Shown: positions 20,292-30,317, counted from the first letter of the stretch. The stretch is DNA of 56,233 bases from Aliiglaciecola sp. (GCA_028356795.1 JAOMVH010000005.1:1-56233); one strand, 5' to 3'. Program-made: numbers and translations. Notes: generated by a model not told the origin, from the letters alone.

Positions 20292-21682
20292 GCTATTCGC
20301 TCCCTAATTCGTTCAAACTTTCCCACGGGGGATGCTTCCAAAGCCGCAACTACTTTTTCCATACGAGCACTTCGTGAACCCTTCACCAAAATAGTGATAT
20401 CCCGTTGTTCGCCCTGCAGGTAATTCACCATGTACTCAACCAGAGCGTCTAGATCACTAAAATGTTCGCCACCAAAAACGTCGCTGGCAGACTGGCTCAA
20501 CACACCAAGGGTGACCAAGTTATCAATCCCTTGTTTTTTAGCGTGTTCGCCCACTAATTCATGGTAATAGCGAGCCTTTTCACCTAGCTCCCCCATATCA
20601 CCTAACACCAAAACACGATGACCACTGAAGCTATGCAGCAGGTCAACAGCAGCATTTACTGAGGCAACATTGGCATTGTAGGTGTCGTCGAGAATTTTCA
20701 CTTGATGAGTAAGCTGCTTTACTTGCAACCTTCCACTGACTTGTTGCATGTTTTCCAAAGCGAACTTAACGTCTTCGATGCTCGCTCCCACATTCGTGGC
20801 AAGCGCTGCAGCAGCAAGCGCATTACTAACGTTGTGAAGACCCGGAAGGGCAAGGGTCATGTTCACATTTCCTGCAGGAGTGCACATTAAGAATTCTGCG
20901 CAACCATCAAGTCCCAAAGTAATGTCCTTTGCGTGAAAATCCGCGTTTTCATCATCTTCCACAGAAAACTGTTGAACTGAGGAACCTCTAAGTTTGCCAG
21001 TCCAAAAAGCTTTAAATTGACTATCTGCATTTAAAACTGCGATGCCGTTGTCAGCTAGGCCTTTAAATATTTCACTTTTGGCTCGCGCTACCCCCAATAA
21101 ACTTCCAAACCCTTCTAGATGGGCAGCGGCAGCATTGACGATGGTGGCGACATCCGGTTTAACCATGTTAGTGGTGTACGCTATTTCCCCTAGATGATTG
21201 GCACCCATTTCTATCACTGCAAAATCATGCTTGGGCTCTAATCGCAATAGCGTTAAAGGAACACCAATATCGTTGTTAAAATTGCCATTTGTCGATAACA
21301 CATTACCAATTCGCGATAAAATCGCGGCAACCATTTCTCTTACCGTGGTTTTTCCGCTACTACCGGTAATACCCACGGTTTTTGGTGCAACTTCACGCTT
21401 AACTGCTGCGCCTAATGCGCCTAATGCTAACTTGGTATCCTCTACCAAGATATAAGGAAGATGGGTTTCAACGGGTTGCGAGACAATCAACCCAGATGCT
21501 CCGGCATTTTGCGCAATATCAATAAATTTATGACCATCAAAATTAGGACCCACTAACGCAATAAAAAGATCGCCTTTACCTAAGGTTCGGGTATCAGTGC
21601 TAACGCCAGTTATGGTTGGATTTTCTCCACACATTTCACCATTCACGTGATCCGCAATCCAATCAAGCGATACAGGTATCAT
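20285..21682 (-). CDS. murF: UDP-MurNAc-tripeptide--D-Ala-D-Ala ligase MurF
   Basis: MurF adds D-Ala-D-Ala, the last cytoplasmic peptide step, using the product of DdlB encoded in the same cluster. It has 465 residues. The ATP loop [13 protein letters not shown] is near 104-116, followed by [13 protein letters not shown] and the C-terminal [11 protein letters not shown] and LGDMGELGE motifs. It overlaps both murE and mraY. Confidence 0.97.
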   Translation of the reverse strand: MIPVSLDWIADHVNGEMCGENPTITGVSTDTRTLGKGDLFIALVGPNFDGHKFIDIAQNAGASGLIVSQPVETHLPYILVEDTKLALGALGAAVKREVAPKTVGITGSSGKTTVREMVAAILSRIGNVLSTNGNFNNDIGVPLTLLRLEPKHDFAVIEMGANHLGEIAYTTNMVKPDVATIVNAAAAHLEGFGSLLGVARAKSEIFKGLADNGIAVLNADSQFKAFWTGKLRGSSVQQFSVEDDENADFHAKDITLGLDGCAEFLMCTPAGNVNMTLALPGLHNVSNALAAAALATNVGASIEDVKFALENMQQVSGRLQVKQLTHQVKILDDTYNANVASVNAAVDLLHSFSGHRVLVLGDMGELGEKARYYHELVGEHAKKQGIDNLVTLGVLSQSASDVFGGEHFSDLDALVEYMVNYLQGEQRDITILVKGSRSARMEKVVAALEASPVGKFERIRERIAC

Positions 21683-23205
21683 TTGCTATTCCCCAAAGTT
21701 AGTGTTTTAGCGTATTCGCGTTCGTCATAGGGCAAACTGTGTTGACCAATAATCTGTGTCGTTTCGTGCCCCTTGCCAGCAACCAAAATAAGATCTCCGG
21801 GCTGACTTTGGGCAATCGCCATTTGGATGGCTTGTTTTCTATCTGTTTCAACTAGCACGCAACTGCTGTTGTCTATACCTTTTAAAATATCTGCGACAAT
21901 CGCATTTGGCGTCTCTGTGCGGCTGTTGTCGGTGGTTAAAATGACTATATCGCTGAAAGATTGCGCCACTTCCCCCATCAAAGGTCTTTTACCTAGATCT
22001 CGGTCACCGCCACATCCAAAGACACACACCAATTTACCCTTACAGTGCACACGAGCAGACCTCAAAGCTTGCTCCAATGCATCAGGTGTATGGGCATAAT
22101 CCACGATCAAATTGCCAAACTCGCTGGATTCAAATAGCTCCATACGACCGGCAACTGGTTTAACGTCTGCGCAAGCACCGACAAGGTCAGAGAGCGGGTG
22201 CCCTAGAACCAATAGGCTGGCAATAGCAGATAGCATATTTGCAACATTAAAATGGCCAATTAGGCCACACTTGATCGTTGCTTTTCCCCAGCTAGAACTT
22301 AATTCGAAAACAGTGCCTTGGTCATTAAACTGGATATGAGATGCAATGCAATACTGCGCATTGTGAGGAACTTGTTGCACAGACATATTGGTAGAAGTGA
22401 CCGTTAGCTTTTGCTCATGACTGGCTTGTAAGCGCCAGTTCTTTGATTCAGGATCATCAATATTAATAACCAGATTACGTAAACCTGGTTGGCTAATGAG
22501 CTTGCGTTTAGCCATAGCATACTCGGCCATGCTGCCATGGTAATCAAGGTGGTCACGGGTCAAATTAGTGAACACTGCAACATCGGTTTTCAAGCCTTCA
22601 ATGCGACCTTGTACCAATGCGTGAGAAGAGGCTTCCAAAGCGACCAGTTTTGCTTGATGCTCTGCAAAACCAGCTAACAAGCGTTGCATTTGACAAGCAT
22701 CGGGGGTGGTATTAATGGTTTTGGTTAGCTCGGTAATGTTATCGGTGTAAAGTCCCGCTCCCAATGTACCAATTGATGCAGCTTTATCACCCAACAAGGT
22801 TTTAAGCTGGCTAATCAATTGTACGGTAGAGGTTTTTCCATTAGTGCCAGTAACTGCGATCATGTCCATTTGTTGTGCCGGAAAACCGTAAAAACGGGCT
22901 GCCAATTCAGACAAATGTTGATCGAGTTGATAAAAGGTAATTAATACCGTTTGCTCACGCATCTCTATATGACCATGCATGGCACTATCGTCACTACTTT
23001 GCAGAACTAAACGGGCACCCAGACTGATAGCCTGAGGGATAAAATCTCGTCCATCTAATGCATGACCTTTTATCGCAACAAACACACTGTGTACGGCGAC
23101 TTCCCGACTATCCAATACCAACTCATTCACATCTAAGCCAGGGGATTCAATCTGGTAGTGACTTAGCACCTGCTTGATATCTCTGCGAGCGTTTGAATTT
23201 GTCAT
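21679..23205 (-). CDS. murE: UDP-MurNAc-dipeptide--meso-diaminopimelate ligase MurE
   Basis: MurE adds the third stem-peptide residue, meso-diaminopimelate in Gram-negative bacteria. It has 508 residues. The ATP loop AVTGTNGKTSTVQL is near 116-129, and the YAHTPDALEQAL and GCGGDRDLGKRP motifs are typical. The stretch that reads DNPR in most DAP-specific enzymes is DNSR here (TTDNSRTE), a single change at the motif used to predict amino acid specificity. Context still makes DAP the expected substrate. Confidence 0.96.
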   Translation of the reverse strand: MTNSNARRDIKQVLSHYQIESPGLDVNELVLDSREVAVHSVFVAIKGHALDGRDFIPQAISLGARLVLQSSDDSAMHGHIEMREQTVLITFYQLDQHLSELAARFYGFPAQQMDMIAVTGTNGKTSTVQLISQLKTLLGDKAASIGTLGAGLYTDNITELTKTINTTPDACQMQRLLAGFAEHQAKLVALEASSHALVQGRIEGLKTDVAVFTNLTRDHLDYHGSMAEYAMAKRKLISQPGLRNLVINIDDPESKNWRLQASHEQKLTVTSTNMSVQQVPHNAQYCIASHIQFNDQGTVFELSSSWGKATIKCGLIGHFNVANMLSAIASLLVLGHPLSDLVGACADVKPVAGRMELFESSEFGNLIVDYAHTPDALEQALRSARVHCKGKLVCVFGCGGDRDLGKRPLMGEVAQSFSDIVILTTDNSRTETPNAIVADILKGIDNSSCVLVETDRKQAIQMAIAQSQPGDLILVAGKGHETTQIIGQHSLPYDEREYAKTLTLGNSK

Positions 23206-24944
23206 TGGTTCGCGCCTCCTTGCATAGCAACAGAAGATACGCGTTTAGCATCGGGCGGCACGTTCAAAAGCTGAAGCGTACTTGCCATAATAGTGCCAAA
23301 CACTGGCGCAGCGGTCTGACTTCCATAATATAAGTCGCCCTTAGGCTCGTTGATTAACACCACCATAGCGACTTGGGGATCAGAGACTGGCGCAACACCG
23401 GCAAAAATATTGACATACTGTTCGCCATAACCACCTTTGACCGCTTTGCGACTGGTACCGGTTTTACCTGCAATTCGATAACCCGGCACCCGAGCTTTGC
23501 GACCAGAGCCGCCTTCTTCAAGTACACTTTGCATCATCTCTAGTACTTTATTGGCGTTGCTTGCACTGATCACTTGTTCAGTAATTTTTTGCTCGTCAGA
23601 CATGACAATGCTAAGGGGTTGCTTGACACCTTCATTGCCTAAAATTGCATACATGCGGGCAAGCTGCATGGCGGTGACGGTAAGTCCATAACCGAAAGAC
23701 AAGGTAGAAAGCTCAAAATCTGACCAGCGACGTTGTTCGTTGAATAAACCTTGGCGCTCACCGATCAAGTTTGTGCCGGTATCACTCATCAACCCCATGT
23801 TATAATACGTATCAAGGAAGTATTCTTTGGGTACCGACAACGCCAATTTTGAAGTACCAATATTGCTAGATTTTTGAATAATGCCCTCTAGATCTAGCTT
23901 ACCGTAGTTATTTAAATCACGAACAATACTGCCACCAAGCCTTTTCCAGCCCGGTGACGTATCTAGGATGGTATCCGGTTCAGCAGAACCAAACTCGAGT
24001 GCGCTTAATACCGCGAGGGGTTTGACCGATGAACCTGGCTCAAAGGTATCTGTGATAGCGCGATTACGAATTCGGTGTGGCGACACACCTTTGCGATTGT
24101 TGGGGTTAAAAGACGGGCCATTCACCATGGCAAGCACTTCGCCAGTATTCACATCGACCACAACGACCGAGCCAGAGGTTGCGCGATAATAATGCAAAGC
24201 AGATTTAAGTTCGCGATAAGCCACAGCTTGAATACGCTGGTCAATGGTCAGTTGAATATCTTTGGGCTGCTTGCCCTTTTTTTCCTGCAAAACTTCAACT
24301 TGCCGACCTTTACCATCACGACGAATAGTGCGTGAATCAGGTGTGCCAGATAGCCATTCGTCATAGAGCTTTTCAATACCCTCGATTCCCTTGTCATCAA
24401 CATTGGTAAAGCCAATGAGATGGGCAGAAACCTCGCCAGCAGGATAGAAACGACGTGACTCATTAACCAAATGAACGCCAGGTATATCTAGCTTGTCAAC
24501 AAATGTGGCCATCGCTGGTGATACTTGTCGTTGCAAATAAACAAATTTGCGCTTGCCATCGGTCGCTTTACTGATGAGCTTATCAACATCTTGTCCCAAT
24601 ACTTCGGCAAGTGCCTGCCAGCGACGTTTATCGCCCATGGCATTATTTTTTTTGTCGTTTATTGTTGGAGGGTGTGCCCAAACCGCTTTTGCTGGCACAC
24701 TAACAGCAAGTTGCTCACCATTTCGGTCAGTGATCAAGCCGCGATATACTTCATTGTTACGCACACGCAACGTACGAGAGTCACCCTCTTGGATCAAGCG
24801 GTCTGGATTGATAATTTGAATATAAGCGGCCCGTGCAGTTAGCACGCCAAATACCAAGAGAATCACTGCCACTACAATAACAAAACGCCATTGCATTAAG
24901 CTTGGCGAGATATTACGTTTAGCGTGTTTGGATTTATTTTTCAT
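23202..24944 (-). CDS. ftsI: Septal transpeptidase FtsI (PBP3)
   Basis: FtsI is a class B penicillin-binding protein that crosslinks septal peptidoglycan. It has 580 residues: one N-terminal membrane segment (about 19-38), the PBP dimerisation domain, then the transpeptidase domain. The motifs are SSVK (EPGSSVKP, near 302-309), SSN (KSSNIG) and KTG (AGKTGTSRK). Length and motifs match PBP3 of other gammaproteobacteria. It overlaps ftsL by four bases. Confidence 0.97.
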   Translation of the reverse strand: MKNKSKHAKRNISPSLMQWRFVIVVAVILLVFGVLTARAAYIQIINPDRLIQEGDSRTLRVRNNEVYRGLITDRNGEQLAVSVPAKAVWAHPPTINDKKNNAMGDKRRWQALAEVLGQDVDKLISKATDGKRKFVYLQRQVSPAMATFVDKLDIPGVHLVNESRRFYPAGEVSAHLIGFTNVDDKGIEGIEKLYDEWLSGTPDSRTIRRDGKGRQVEVLQEKKGKQPKDIQLTIDQRIQAVAYRELKSALHYYRATSGSVVVVDVNTGEVLAMVNGPSFNPNNRKGVSPHRIRNRAITDTFEPGSSVKPLAVLSALEFGSAEPDTILDTSPGWKRLGGSIVRDLNNYGKLDLEGIIQKSSNIGTSKLALSVPKEYFLDTYYNMGLMSDTGTNLIGERQGLFNEQRRWSDFELSTLSFGYGLTVTAMQLARMYAILGNEGVKQPLSIVMSDEQKITEQVISASNANKVLEMMQSVLEEGGSGRKARVPGYRIAGKTGTSRKAVKGGYGEQYVNIFAGVAPVSDPQVAMVVLINEPKGDLYYGSQTAAPVFGTIMASTLQLLNVPPDAKRVSSVAMQGGANQ

Positions 24945-25261
24945 CGTAGACGCACCACCACTTCTTCCTCGGGAGAGGGACGATGCATTTCCAATTGCTT
25001 TTTCATTGCCAGTTCAATGCGATTGTGATCGGTCAATGAGCCTTGTTCTAAAATCAAATGACGCCATTCAATATCAAGCTGATCCTGTTGCTGCATAAGG
25101 GCTTCAAGCTCAATAGACATCTGTCGATTGTGATGGGAACTCATGATCACGGCAAATGCACTTATCAGTACCATTAAAAACAACAAAACCCGTATCGGAT
25201 GACGGGCTAATTCGGAGAAGATAATGGCGACCAAATTAAAATTGGTCTTGGTCTGGGTCAT
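24941..25261 (-). CDS. ftsL: Cell division protein FtsL
   Basis: FtsL is a small bitopic protein of the FtsQLB complex. It has 106 residues, with one membrane segment (about 24-43) and a periplasmic leucine-zipper-like coiled coil (about 48-85). The sequence itself is weakly conserved across bacteria, but length, topology and position between rsmH and ftsI are diagnostic. Confidence 0.94.
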   Translation of the reverse strand: MTQTKTNFNLVAIIFSELARHPIRVLLFLMVLISAFAVIMSSHHNRQMSIELEALMQQQDQLDIEWRHLILEQGSLTDHNRIELAMKKQLEMHRPSPEEEVVVRLR

Positions 25262-26211
25262 AATTTCTCCGCTACCCTTAGCACCGAACTTCGGGCTCGC
25301 GGATTGATCTTAATTTCTTCTGGCGAGGGCTTTGTGGCTTTGCCAATCAACTTCATTGCTCGACTTGCGTCAATTTGTGCCTGGGTAATTGCCATTCGCT
25401 TCGGCACTTGCATTCCGCGGCTTTGCTCACGCATAAACCGTTTAACCAATCGATCTTCCAGTGAGTGGAAACTAATCACAGCCAGACGACCACCAGAGCC
25501 CAAGCAGCTCAGCGCGTTTTTAAGCCCAGTTCTCACTTCGTCTAACTCGCTATTGATATAAATCCGGATCCCTTGGAATGCGCGAGTAGCTGGATGCTTG
25601 AACTTGTCTTTCACGGGCACAGCTTGGTCAATCAGCTCAGCTAATTCTAGCGTGGTTTTAAGAGGTTTAATTTGACGCTGATTAACGATGGCGTGAGCAA
25701 TACGTTTGCCAAACTTTTCTTCACCAAACTCTTTAATGACCTGGCTAATGTCATCTTCATCGGCATACTCCAACCATTCTGCCGCACTCATGCCCTTCGA
25801 GGTATCCATACGCATGTCCAGGGGACCATCACGTAAGAAGCTAAAACCGCGCTCAGCTTCATCTAACTGGGGTGACGACACGCCAAAATCCATTAAAATG
25901 CCATCAACCTTGCCATCAACACCGTGCTTTTTGGCAATTTCGTCTATTTGTGAAAACGTCACATGCTCAATAGTAAAACGCGAGTCATCAGCAAACCGCT
26001 TAGCAGATTCAATAGCTTGTAAATCACGATCAAGGGCGATAAGTCGTCCTTGGTCTGAAAGCTGCGCAAGTAGGTGCTCAGAGTGGCCACCACGACCAAA
26101 CGTGGCATCCATATAGATTCCGTCAGGTTTGATCGCCAAACCCGCTAGTGATTCGTCTAGTAACACTGATTTATGTAGAGTTTGTGACTGCTCCAGTGCC
26201 TGAGAACTCAT
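25258..26211 (-). CDS. rsmH: 16S rRNA (cytosine-1402-N4)-methyltransferase RsmH
   Basis: RsmH (MraW) methylates N4 of C1402 in 16S rRNA using S-adenosylmethionine. It has 317 residues. The SAM-binding start [14 protein letters not shown] (about 36-49), the motif [15 protein letters not shown] and the C-terminal ISFHSLEDR and [10 protein letters not shown] motifs are intact. It overlaps the mraZ stop by one base and ftsL by four, so translation is probably coupled. Confidence 0.97.
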   Translation of the reverse strand: MSSQALEQSQTLHKSVLLDESLAGLAIKPDGIYMDATFGRGGHSEHLLAQLSDQGRLIALDRDLQAIESAKRFADDSRFTIEHVTFSQIDEIAKKHGVDGKVDGILMDFGVSSPQLDEAERGFSFLRDGPLDMRMDTSKGMSAAEWLEYADEDDISQVIKEFGEEKFGKRIAHAIVNQRQIKPLKTTLELAELIDQAVPVKDKFKHPATRAFQGIRIYINSELDEVRTGLKNALSCLGSGGRLAVISFHSLEDRLVKRFMREQSRGMQVPKRMAITQAQIDASRAMKLIGKATKPSPEEIKINPRARSSVLRVAEKL

Positions 26212-26669
26212 TAGAGTGAAAAGTCCTGCAAGCGCTCAGATAGCTCAAACTGACCATCTTTCTCAGTCTCAATATCTTTGTGTACTTGGTCTTGCCAAAC
26301 TTTGGCATCCCAGATTTCAAACTTATTAAGTTGACCAACCAACATGATCTCTTTGTCGAGTTTGGCATGTTGTCGCAGTGGAGCAGATAACAAGAAACGG
26401 CCGTTTTTATCCATGTCACCTTCACTGGCATAACCCAGTAACAAGCGTTGTAGACGACGTTCATGGGGGATCATGCTGGAAAGCTTACTGAGTTTCAGCT
26501 CAATTTCTTCCCATTCGGGAAGTGGGTAAAGTAGCAGACAGCTTTGCTGTGTATCGATCGTGCAAACTAGTTGTCCCTGACAATCATCCAGCAACAACTG
26601 TCGATACCGTGTAGGTATCGCCACCCTGCCTTTTACGTCTAGATTGATTGCGTTAGCGCCGCGGAACAT
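26211..26669 (-). CDS. mraZ: Transcriptional regulator MraZ
   Basis: MraZ is an AbrB-like DNA-binding protein that represses the dcw operon, including itself, by binding spaced GTGG repeats in its promoter. It has 152 residues with the duplicated fold: [22 protein letters not shown] type start and a second half with [16 protein letters not shown]. It heads the cluster, and matching target repeats are visible upstream at 26747-26781. A GGGG-containing ribosome-binding site precedes the ATG. Confidence 0.97.
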   Translation of the reverse strand: MFRGANAINLDVKGRVAIPTRYRQLLLDDCQGQLVCTIDTQQSCLLLYPLPEWEEIELKLSKLSSMIPHERRLQRLLLGYASEGDMDKNGRFLLSAPLRQHAKLDKEIMLVGQLNKFEIWDAKVWQDQVHKDIETEKDGQFELSERLQDFSL

Positions 26670-26746
26670 ATCCCCTAGCCTTTTTATTTGTTTGCTTTTA
26701 TTGTTTTTTTGTTTTTTTGTTTAGCACCAGTTTGCGACACATTTAG

Positions 26747-26781
26747 ATCACTTTGATCCACTTTCTGCCACAATTACCCAC
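26747..26781 (-). promoter_or_regulatory. Four MraZ-binding boxes (10-bp period)
   Basis: On the - strand GTGGG, GTGGC, GTGGA and GTGAT begin at 26781, 26771, 26761 and 26751, exactly ten bases apart. This matches the known MraZ operator (GTGG-type boxes in phase on one helix face). They lie just downstream of the probable -10 element, where bound MraZ would block transcription. Confidence 0.8.
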
Positions 26782-26788
26782 AAAATAG

Positions 26789-26818
26789 AGTTTAGGTTTC
26801 CACAGAGGCCATTGTCAA
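26789..26818 (-). promoter_or_regulatory. mraZ (dcw operon) promoter
   Basis: TTGACA at 26818-26813, an 18-bp spacer and TAAACT at 26794-26789 on the - strand give a sigma70-type promoter about 120 bp before mraZ, directly before the MraZ boxes. The lpxC promoter has the same -10 hexamer. Confidence 0.7.
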
Positions 26819-27063
26819 GGATAAAAACAGCCAAAAACACATGGCATAAAGCGTTGAAAATAAAGGGCTAGATAGAAGCGGCTGATTAATATGAGAAAAG
26901 GCAAAAAAGCTGTTTATTTATACAGTGAAAAATAAATACAAAGAATGATGTTAAAAGAGTGTAAAAAGTAGTTGGTGCTGAATGTTTTTTAATAATATTA
27001 TACTACATATAAAAAGTGTGATGATAACTCATAATTCAGTGGCATGTCAGTGTCAAAGGCCAA

Positions 27064-27852
27064 GTGAACACTAGTGAAACAAACATGAATAATTACGCAA
27101 CTTACCCAAGTCTGAAGGGCAAATCAATCTATATTACTGGCGGTGCTACGGGCATTGGCGCGGTGATTGTTGAGCAATTTGTTAAACAAGGGGCTAACGT
27201 CTGTTTTAATGATATTGCCGAGCAACAAGGCAGTGAATTGCACGCAAAGCTTACATCAGACTATGAAGCACAAGTGCAGTTTGATTGTTTCGATGTGACC
27301 GATTTAAACACCTTGAAACATCATATTGAGAAATACGCGAATTCACAGGGTCAGTTAGATGTACTGGTGAACAACGTAGCAAATGATCAACGTCATTCTC
27401 CCCTTGAAATCGATCCCCAGGGCTGGCGAGACTGCATGGCGGTCAATCTTGATGCTACCTTCTTTGCTTGCCAAGCAGCCATTCCGTTTATGCGAGAGCA
27501 GCGTAAAGGCAACATTATAAATTTGAGCTCTATTAACGTGTTAATTGGCCCCAAACAAATGCCTGGTTATGTTGCGGCTAAATCGGCACTCAATGGTTTG
27601 GGAAAATCACTCGCCAACCAATACGGTGAGTATCAAATACGAGTCAATACTATTTTACCCGGCTGGGTAGTGACCGACAAACAAAAAGACCTATGGTTAA
27701 CCCCCGAAGCAGAGCGTGAATGGCAAAAAGCCGTTGCCTTGCGCGGTCAACTAAAGCCAATTCAAGTGGCCAATATGGCATTGTTTTTAGCCGCTGATGA
27801 CAGTGACATGATTACTGGGCAGCAGTTTGTGATTGATGCAGGACGAACCTAA
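27064..27852 (+). CDS. SDR-family NAD(P)-dependent sugar dehydrogenase (probable galactose 1-dehydrogenase)
   Basis: This 262-residue short-chain dehydrogenase has the cofactor motif TGGATGIG (about 26-33), NNVAN, a catalytic Ser in SSINV and YVAAK. The C-terminus GQQFVIDAGRT is usual. The start is a GTG at 27064 with AAAGG upstream; an ATG seven codons later lacks a good ribosome-binding site. The SDR fold alone does not fix the substrate. Genes for a lactonase, KDGal kinase and KDPGal aldolase follow directly, so oxidation of D-galactose to galactono-lactone is the natural first step. It could instead act on another aldose. Confidence 0.82.
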   Translation: MNTSETNMNNYATYPSLKGKSIYITGGATGIGAVIVEQFVKQGANVCFNDIAEQQGSELHAKLTSDYEAQVQFDCFDVTDLNTLKHHIEKYANSQGQLDVLVNNVANDQRHSPLEIDPQGWRDCMAVNLDATFFACQAAIPFMREQRKGNIINLSSINVLIGPKQMPGYVAAKSALNGLGKSLANQYGEYQIRVNTILPGWVVTDKQKDLWLTPEAEREWQKAVALRGQLKPIQVANMALFLAADDSDMITGQQFVIDAGRT

Positions 27853-28796
27853 TGCTGACACAGAACAAAATGATGATTTTAGGTGACTGGGGCACAACAG
27901 TTAACCGACTCTATTTGTGCAAATGGCATGAAGATCATTTAGATATATGCGACAGAGCACAGGGACAAGGTACGAAAAACAACCCTGACCCAGAAACATC
28001 GTTTTTCGAATTGGCCCAACCATGGTTTGAACAACATGGCAAAATTCCGGTTTACTTGATTGGCACTGTCGGATCAAATTTGGGCTGGAAACAAGCTGAG
28101 TATGTTGCCTGTCCCACCGATCATAGCCGTTCATTATCCGCGGCTTTAAGGTTTACGGCACGACATATCAATTTTGTCATTTTCCCGGGTTTATCTTGCA
28201 TCAATCGTCACAACCTACCTGATAGCATGCGCGGCGAAGAAACCCAAATATTTGGCTTTTTGTCTGAGCAACGGAAGCAAGGCAAATCGATTAGCGGATC
28301 ACAACTGATCTGCGTTCCCGGCACCCACACCAAATGGGTTCAAATAGACAAAGGCCAGGTTTCGACTTTTCTCACCAGCCCAATTGGCGAATTATATGAA
28401 GTCTTGTGTTTGCACTCGGTGCTGCTCAAAACAGCCACAGTTGAAGATTGGGATGATCATGGATTCATGCAAGGTTTAGAGCTGGCAAGTAAATCAACCA
28501 GTAGTCTCCTACACACCTTGTTTGCTACTCGTACACAGCAGGTGATTGATGGATACAGTAACCCAGAAGCAGCGGGCTTTTTATCGGGTTTGTTAATTGG
28601 CTCTGATATTAAATCAGCGAAGCGCAGTTTTGAGGCTTTTTCTCATGTTGTGCTGATAGGGAGCTCGTTCGTGAACTCCTTGTATCAAAAAGCCTTAACT
28701 TTTAATCAAATAACAACTGACACCTACGACAGTGAATGGGCAACAACCCGCGGAATTACCACAATTGCAGCACAGGAATGGCAACAAGGTGACTGA
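27852..28796 (+). CDS. dgoK: 2-dehydro-3-deoxygalactonokinase
   Basis: The DgoK kinase phosphorylates 2-keto-3-deoxygalactonate with ATP. It has 314 residues. The N-terminal phosphate loop is GDWGTTVNRLYL (about 11-22), followed by GTVGSNLGWK and the family signature MRGEETQ (about 124-130). The ATG shares one base with the SDR stop (TAATG), and the lactonase gene overlaps its end by eight bases, so the operon is tightly coupled. Confidence 0.88.
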   Translation: MLTQNKMMILGDWGTTVNRLYLCKWHEDHLDICDRAQGQGTKNNPDPETSFFELAQPWFEQHGKIPVYLIGTVGSNLGWKQAEYVACPTDHSRSLSAALRFTARHINFVIFPGLSCINRHNLPDSMRGEETQIFGFLSEQRKQGKSISGSQLICVPGTHTKWVQIDKGQVSTFLTSPIGELYEVLCLHSVLLKTATVEDWDDHGFMQGLELASKSTSSLLHTLFATRTQQVIDGYSNPEAAGFLSGLLIGSDIKSAKRSFEAFSHVVLIGSSFVNSLYQKALTFNQITTDTYDSEWATTRGITTIAAQEWQQGD

Positions 28797-29664
28797 GGTT
28801 AATTTAATTGAACATGTAGACTTTAAAAACCAACTGGGTGAAGGGGTTACTTGGGATGCGCGTAACAACACACTGTGGTGGATAGATATTCTATCCAATC
28901 AATTATTTTGTTGGCCTGAAGGAAAAAGTGTTATTACATATGATACGCCCTTTCAGCTCTGCTCGTTTGGTTTGACTCAAAGCCCAAACACCCTGGTCGC
29001 AGCATTTGATTCAGGCTTTGCTCTTTATACTCCCGCCACCCAAGGGGTTAAATGGCTGTGCAAAGTCGAAGAGGAACTTGCTGGTACGCGCCTGAATGAT
29101 GGCAAAGTCGACCGCTCGGGCTGTTTTTGGGCAGGTTCAATGGCAACTAATGAATCACAAGCAATTGGCTCTTTGTATAAACTAAAGCAAGGTGATTTTG
29201 AGCAAGTTAGAACGGGTATCACCATCAGCAATGGGCTAAGTTGGAATCAAGCCGGAACACGGGTATATCATGCTGACTCACCAACACGTACTATTCACGT
29301 CGCTGAAATAGAGCCTGACTCAGGCAACATTGGTGCCTGGCAGCCTTTTGTGAAAACCAATAGAGGCGCTTATCCTGACGGAGCGTGTATCGATTCAGAC
29401 GATTGTTTGTGGAGCGCACAATGGGGTTCATCAAAAATAAAACGATACGACCCACAAGGAAACGAAATTTTTAGTCTTGATGTGCCCTGCTCCCAACCTA
29501 GCTGTGTGGCATTTGGCGGGGGTGACTTAGACTTATTATTTGTTACAAGTGCCACCGTTGGTCTCGACAACAATGTGTCTGACTCACAAAGGTTAGACGG
29601 CAGCTTGCTGGTGTATCAAACTCCTTTTCGTGGTGTGAAGGAGCCGATATGCACACTCAGTTAA
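28789..29664 (+). CDS. SMP-30/gluconolactonase family sugar lactonase
   Basis: A six-bladed beta-propeller lactonase of 291 residues, probably hydrolysing galactono-1,5-lactone to galactonate. It has the LGEGVTWD entry, RLNDGKVDRSGCFWAGSM, ISNGLSWN and YPDGACID motifs, which include the usual Glu/Asn/Asp metal ligands. I chose the GTG at 28789, since it gives a normal family length and overlaps the kinase stop by eight bases; the longer frame from 28732 would add unrelated residues. Confidence 0.87.
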   Translation: MTEVNLIEHVDFKNQLGEGVTWDARNNTLWWIDILSNQLFCWPEGKSVITYDTPFQLCSFGLTQSPNTLVAAFDSGFALYTPATQGVKWLCKVEEELAGTRLNDGKVDRSGCFWAGSMATNESQAIGSLYKLKQGDFEQVRTGITISNGLSWNQAGTRVYHADSPTRTIHVAEIEPDSGNIGAWQPFVKTNRGAYPDGACIDSDDCLWSAQWGSSKIKRYDPQGNEIFSLDVPCSQPSCVAFGGGDLDLLFVTSATVGLDNNVSDSQRLDGSLLVYQTPFRGVKEPICTLS

Positions 29665-30317
29665 CAATGTCTGCGCTACAAAAAGTAGAGCAACGTTTAT
29701 CATCTTTACCGATAATCGCTATTTTGCGCGGAATGACACCGATTCAAAGTATCGAGGTTGCACAAAAACTGCTTGATGCCGGGATCTACAATCTAGAAGT
29801 TCCGTTGAACTCGCCGCAACCTTGTCAGTCAATAGAACGAATAAAAAATAAATTTGGTGACGATATCGTGATCGGTGCAGGTACCGTTTGCCTGAAACAA
29901 GATGTAATAGACGTAACTAATGCGGGGGCTGATCTCATGTTAGCCCCAAATACAGATAGTGATGTGATAAAACTGGGTATTGAAAATCAACTTCTAGTGA
30001 TGCCTGGCATAGCAACACCTACCGAAGCATTTACAGCAATTAATGCCGGTGCGACGCACTTAAAGGTATTTCCGGCTCAAACGCTTGGGAACACCTTTAT
30101 CAAAGCGCTAAAGGCGGTATTGCCTGAGCATATTAAATTGTATGCCGTAGGTGGTGTGAGTATCGCTGAAATGCCAAATTGGCTTGCTGCTGGTGCAGAT
30201 GGTGTGGGGATCGGCAGTGTGCTATTCAACGCCTCAGATTCACAGCAAGGGTTTGATCGCAAACTAGAAAAACTAAGCAAAGTAGTAGCACAACTTCATA
30301 ACAACAATACGGCGTAG
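29649..30317 (+). CDS. dgoA: 2-dehydro-3-deoxy-6-phosphogalactonate aldolase
   Basis: This class I aldolase splits KDPGal to pyruvate and glyceraldehyde 3-phosphate. It has 222 residues in a TIM barrel of the KDPG aldolase family. IAILRGMTP, EVPLNSPQP (the N-S-P form typical of DgoA rather than Eda), GAGTV and the Schiff-base lysine in THLKVFPAQ are visible. GAAGGAG lies just before the ATG at 29649, which sits inside the end of the lactonase gene (16-bp overlap). Confidence 0.9.
   Translation: MHTQLTMSALQKVEQRLSSLPIIAILRGMTPIQSIEVAQKLLDAGIYNLEVPLNSPQPCQSIERIKNKFGDDIVIGAGTVCLKQDVIDVTNAGADLMLAPNTDSDVIKLGIENQLLVMPGIATPTEAFTAINAGATHLKVFPAQTLGNTFIKALKAVLPEHIKLYAVGGVSIAEMPNWLAAGADGVGIGSVLFNASDSQQGFDRKLEKLSKVVAQLHNNNTA

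Larger units (their letters stand above)
26670..27063. other. Divergent intergenic region between mraZ and the catabolic operon
   Basis: This is A+T-rich and non-coding. The left half carries the dcw promoter and MraZ boxes. The right half must hold the promoter of the rightward sugar operon. A small palindrome ATAATATTAT lies near 26991-27000 in an A+T-rich stretch suited to a -10 region, but I cannot fix a promoter with confidence. AAAGG at 27055-27059 precedes the first gene. Confidence 0.55.

Noticed and set aside
25706-26116. Rightward 136-codon frame antisense to rsmH
   Set aside because: Composition mirrors the real gene on the other strand; no start signal or homology features.
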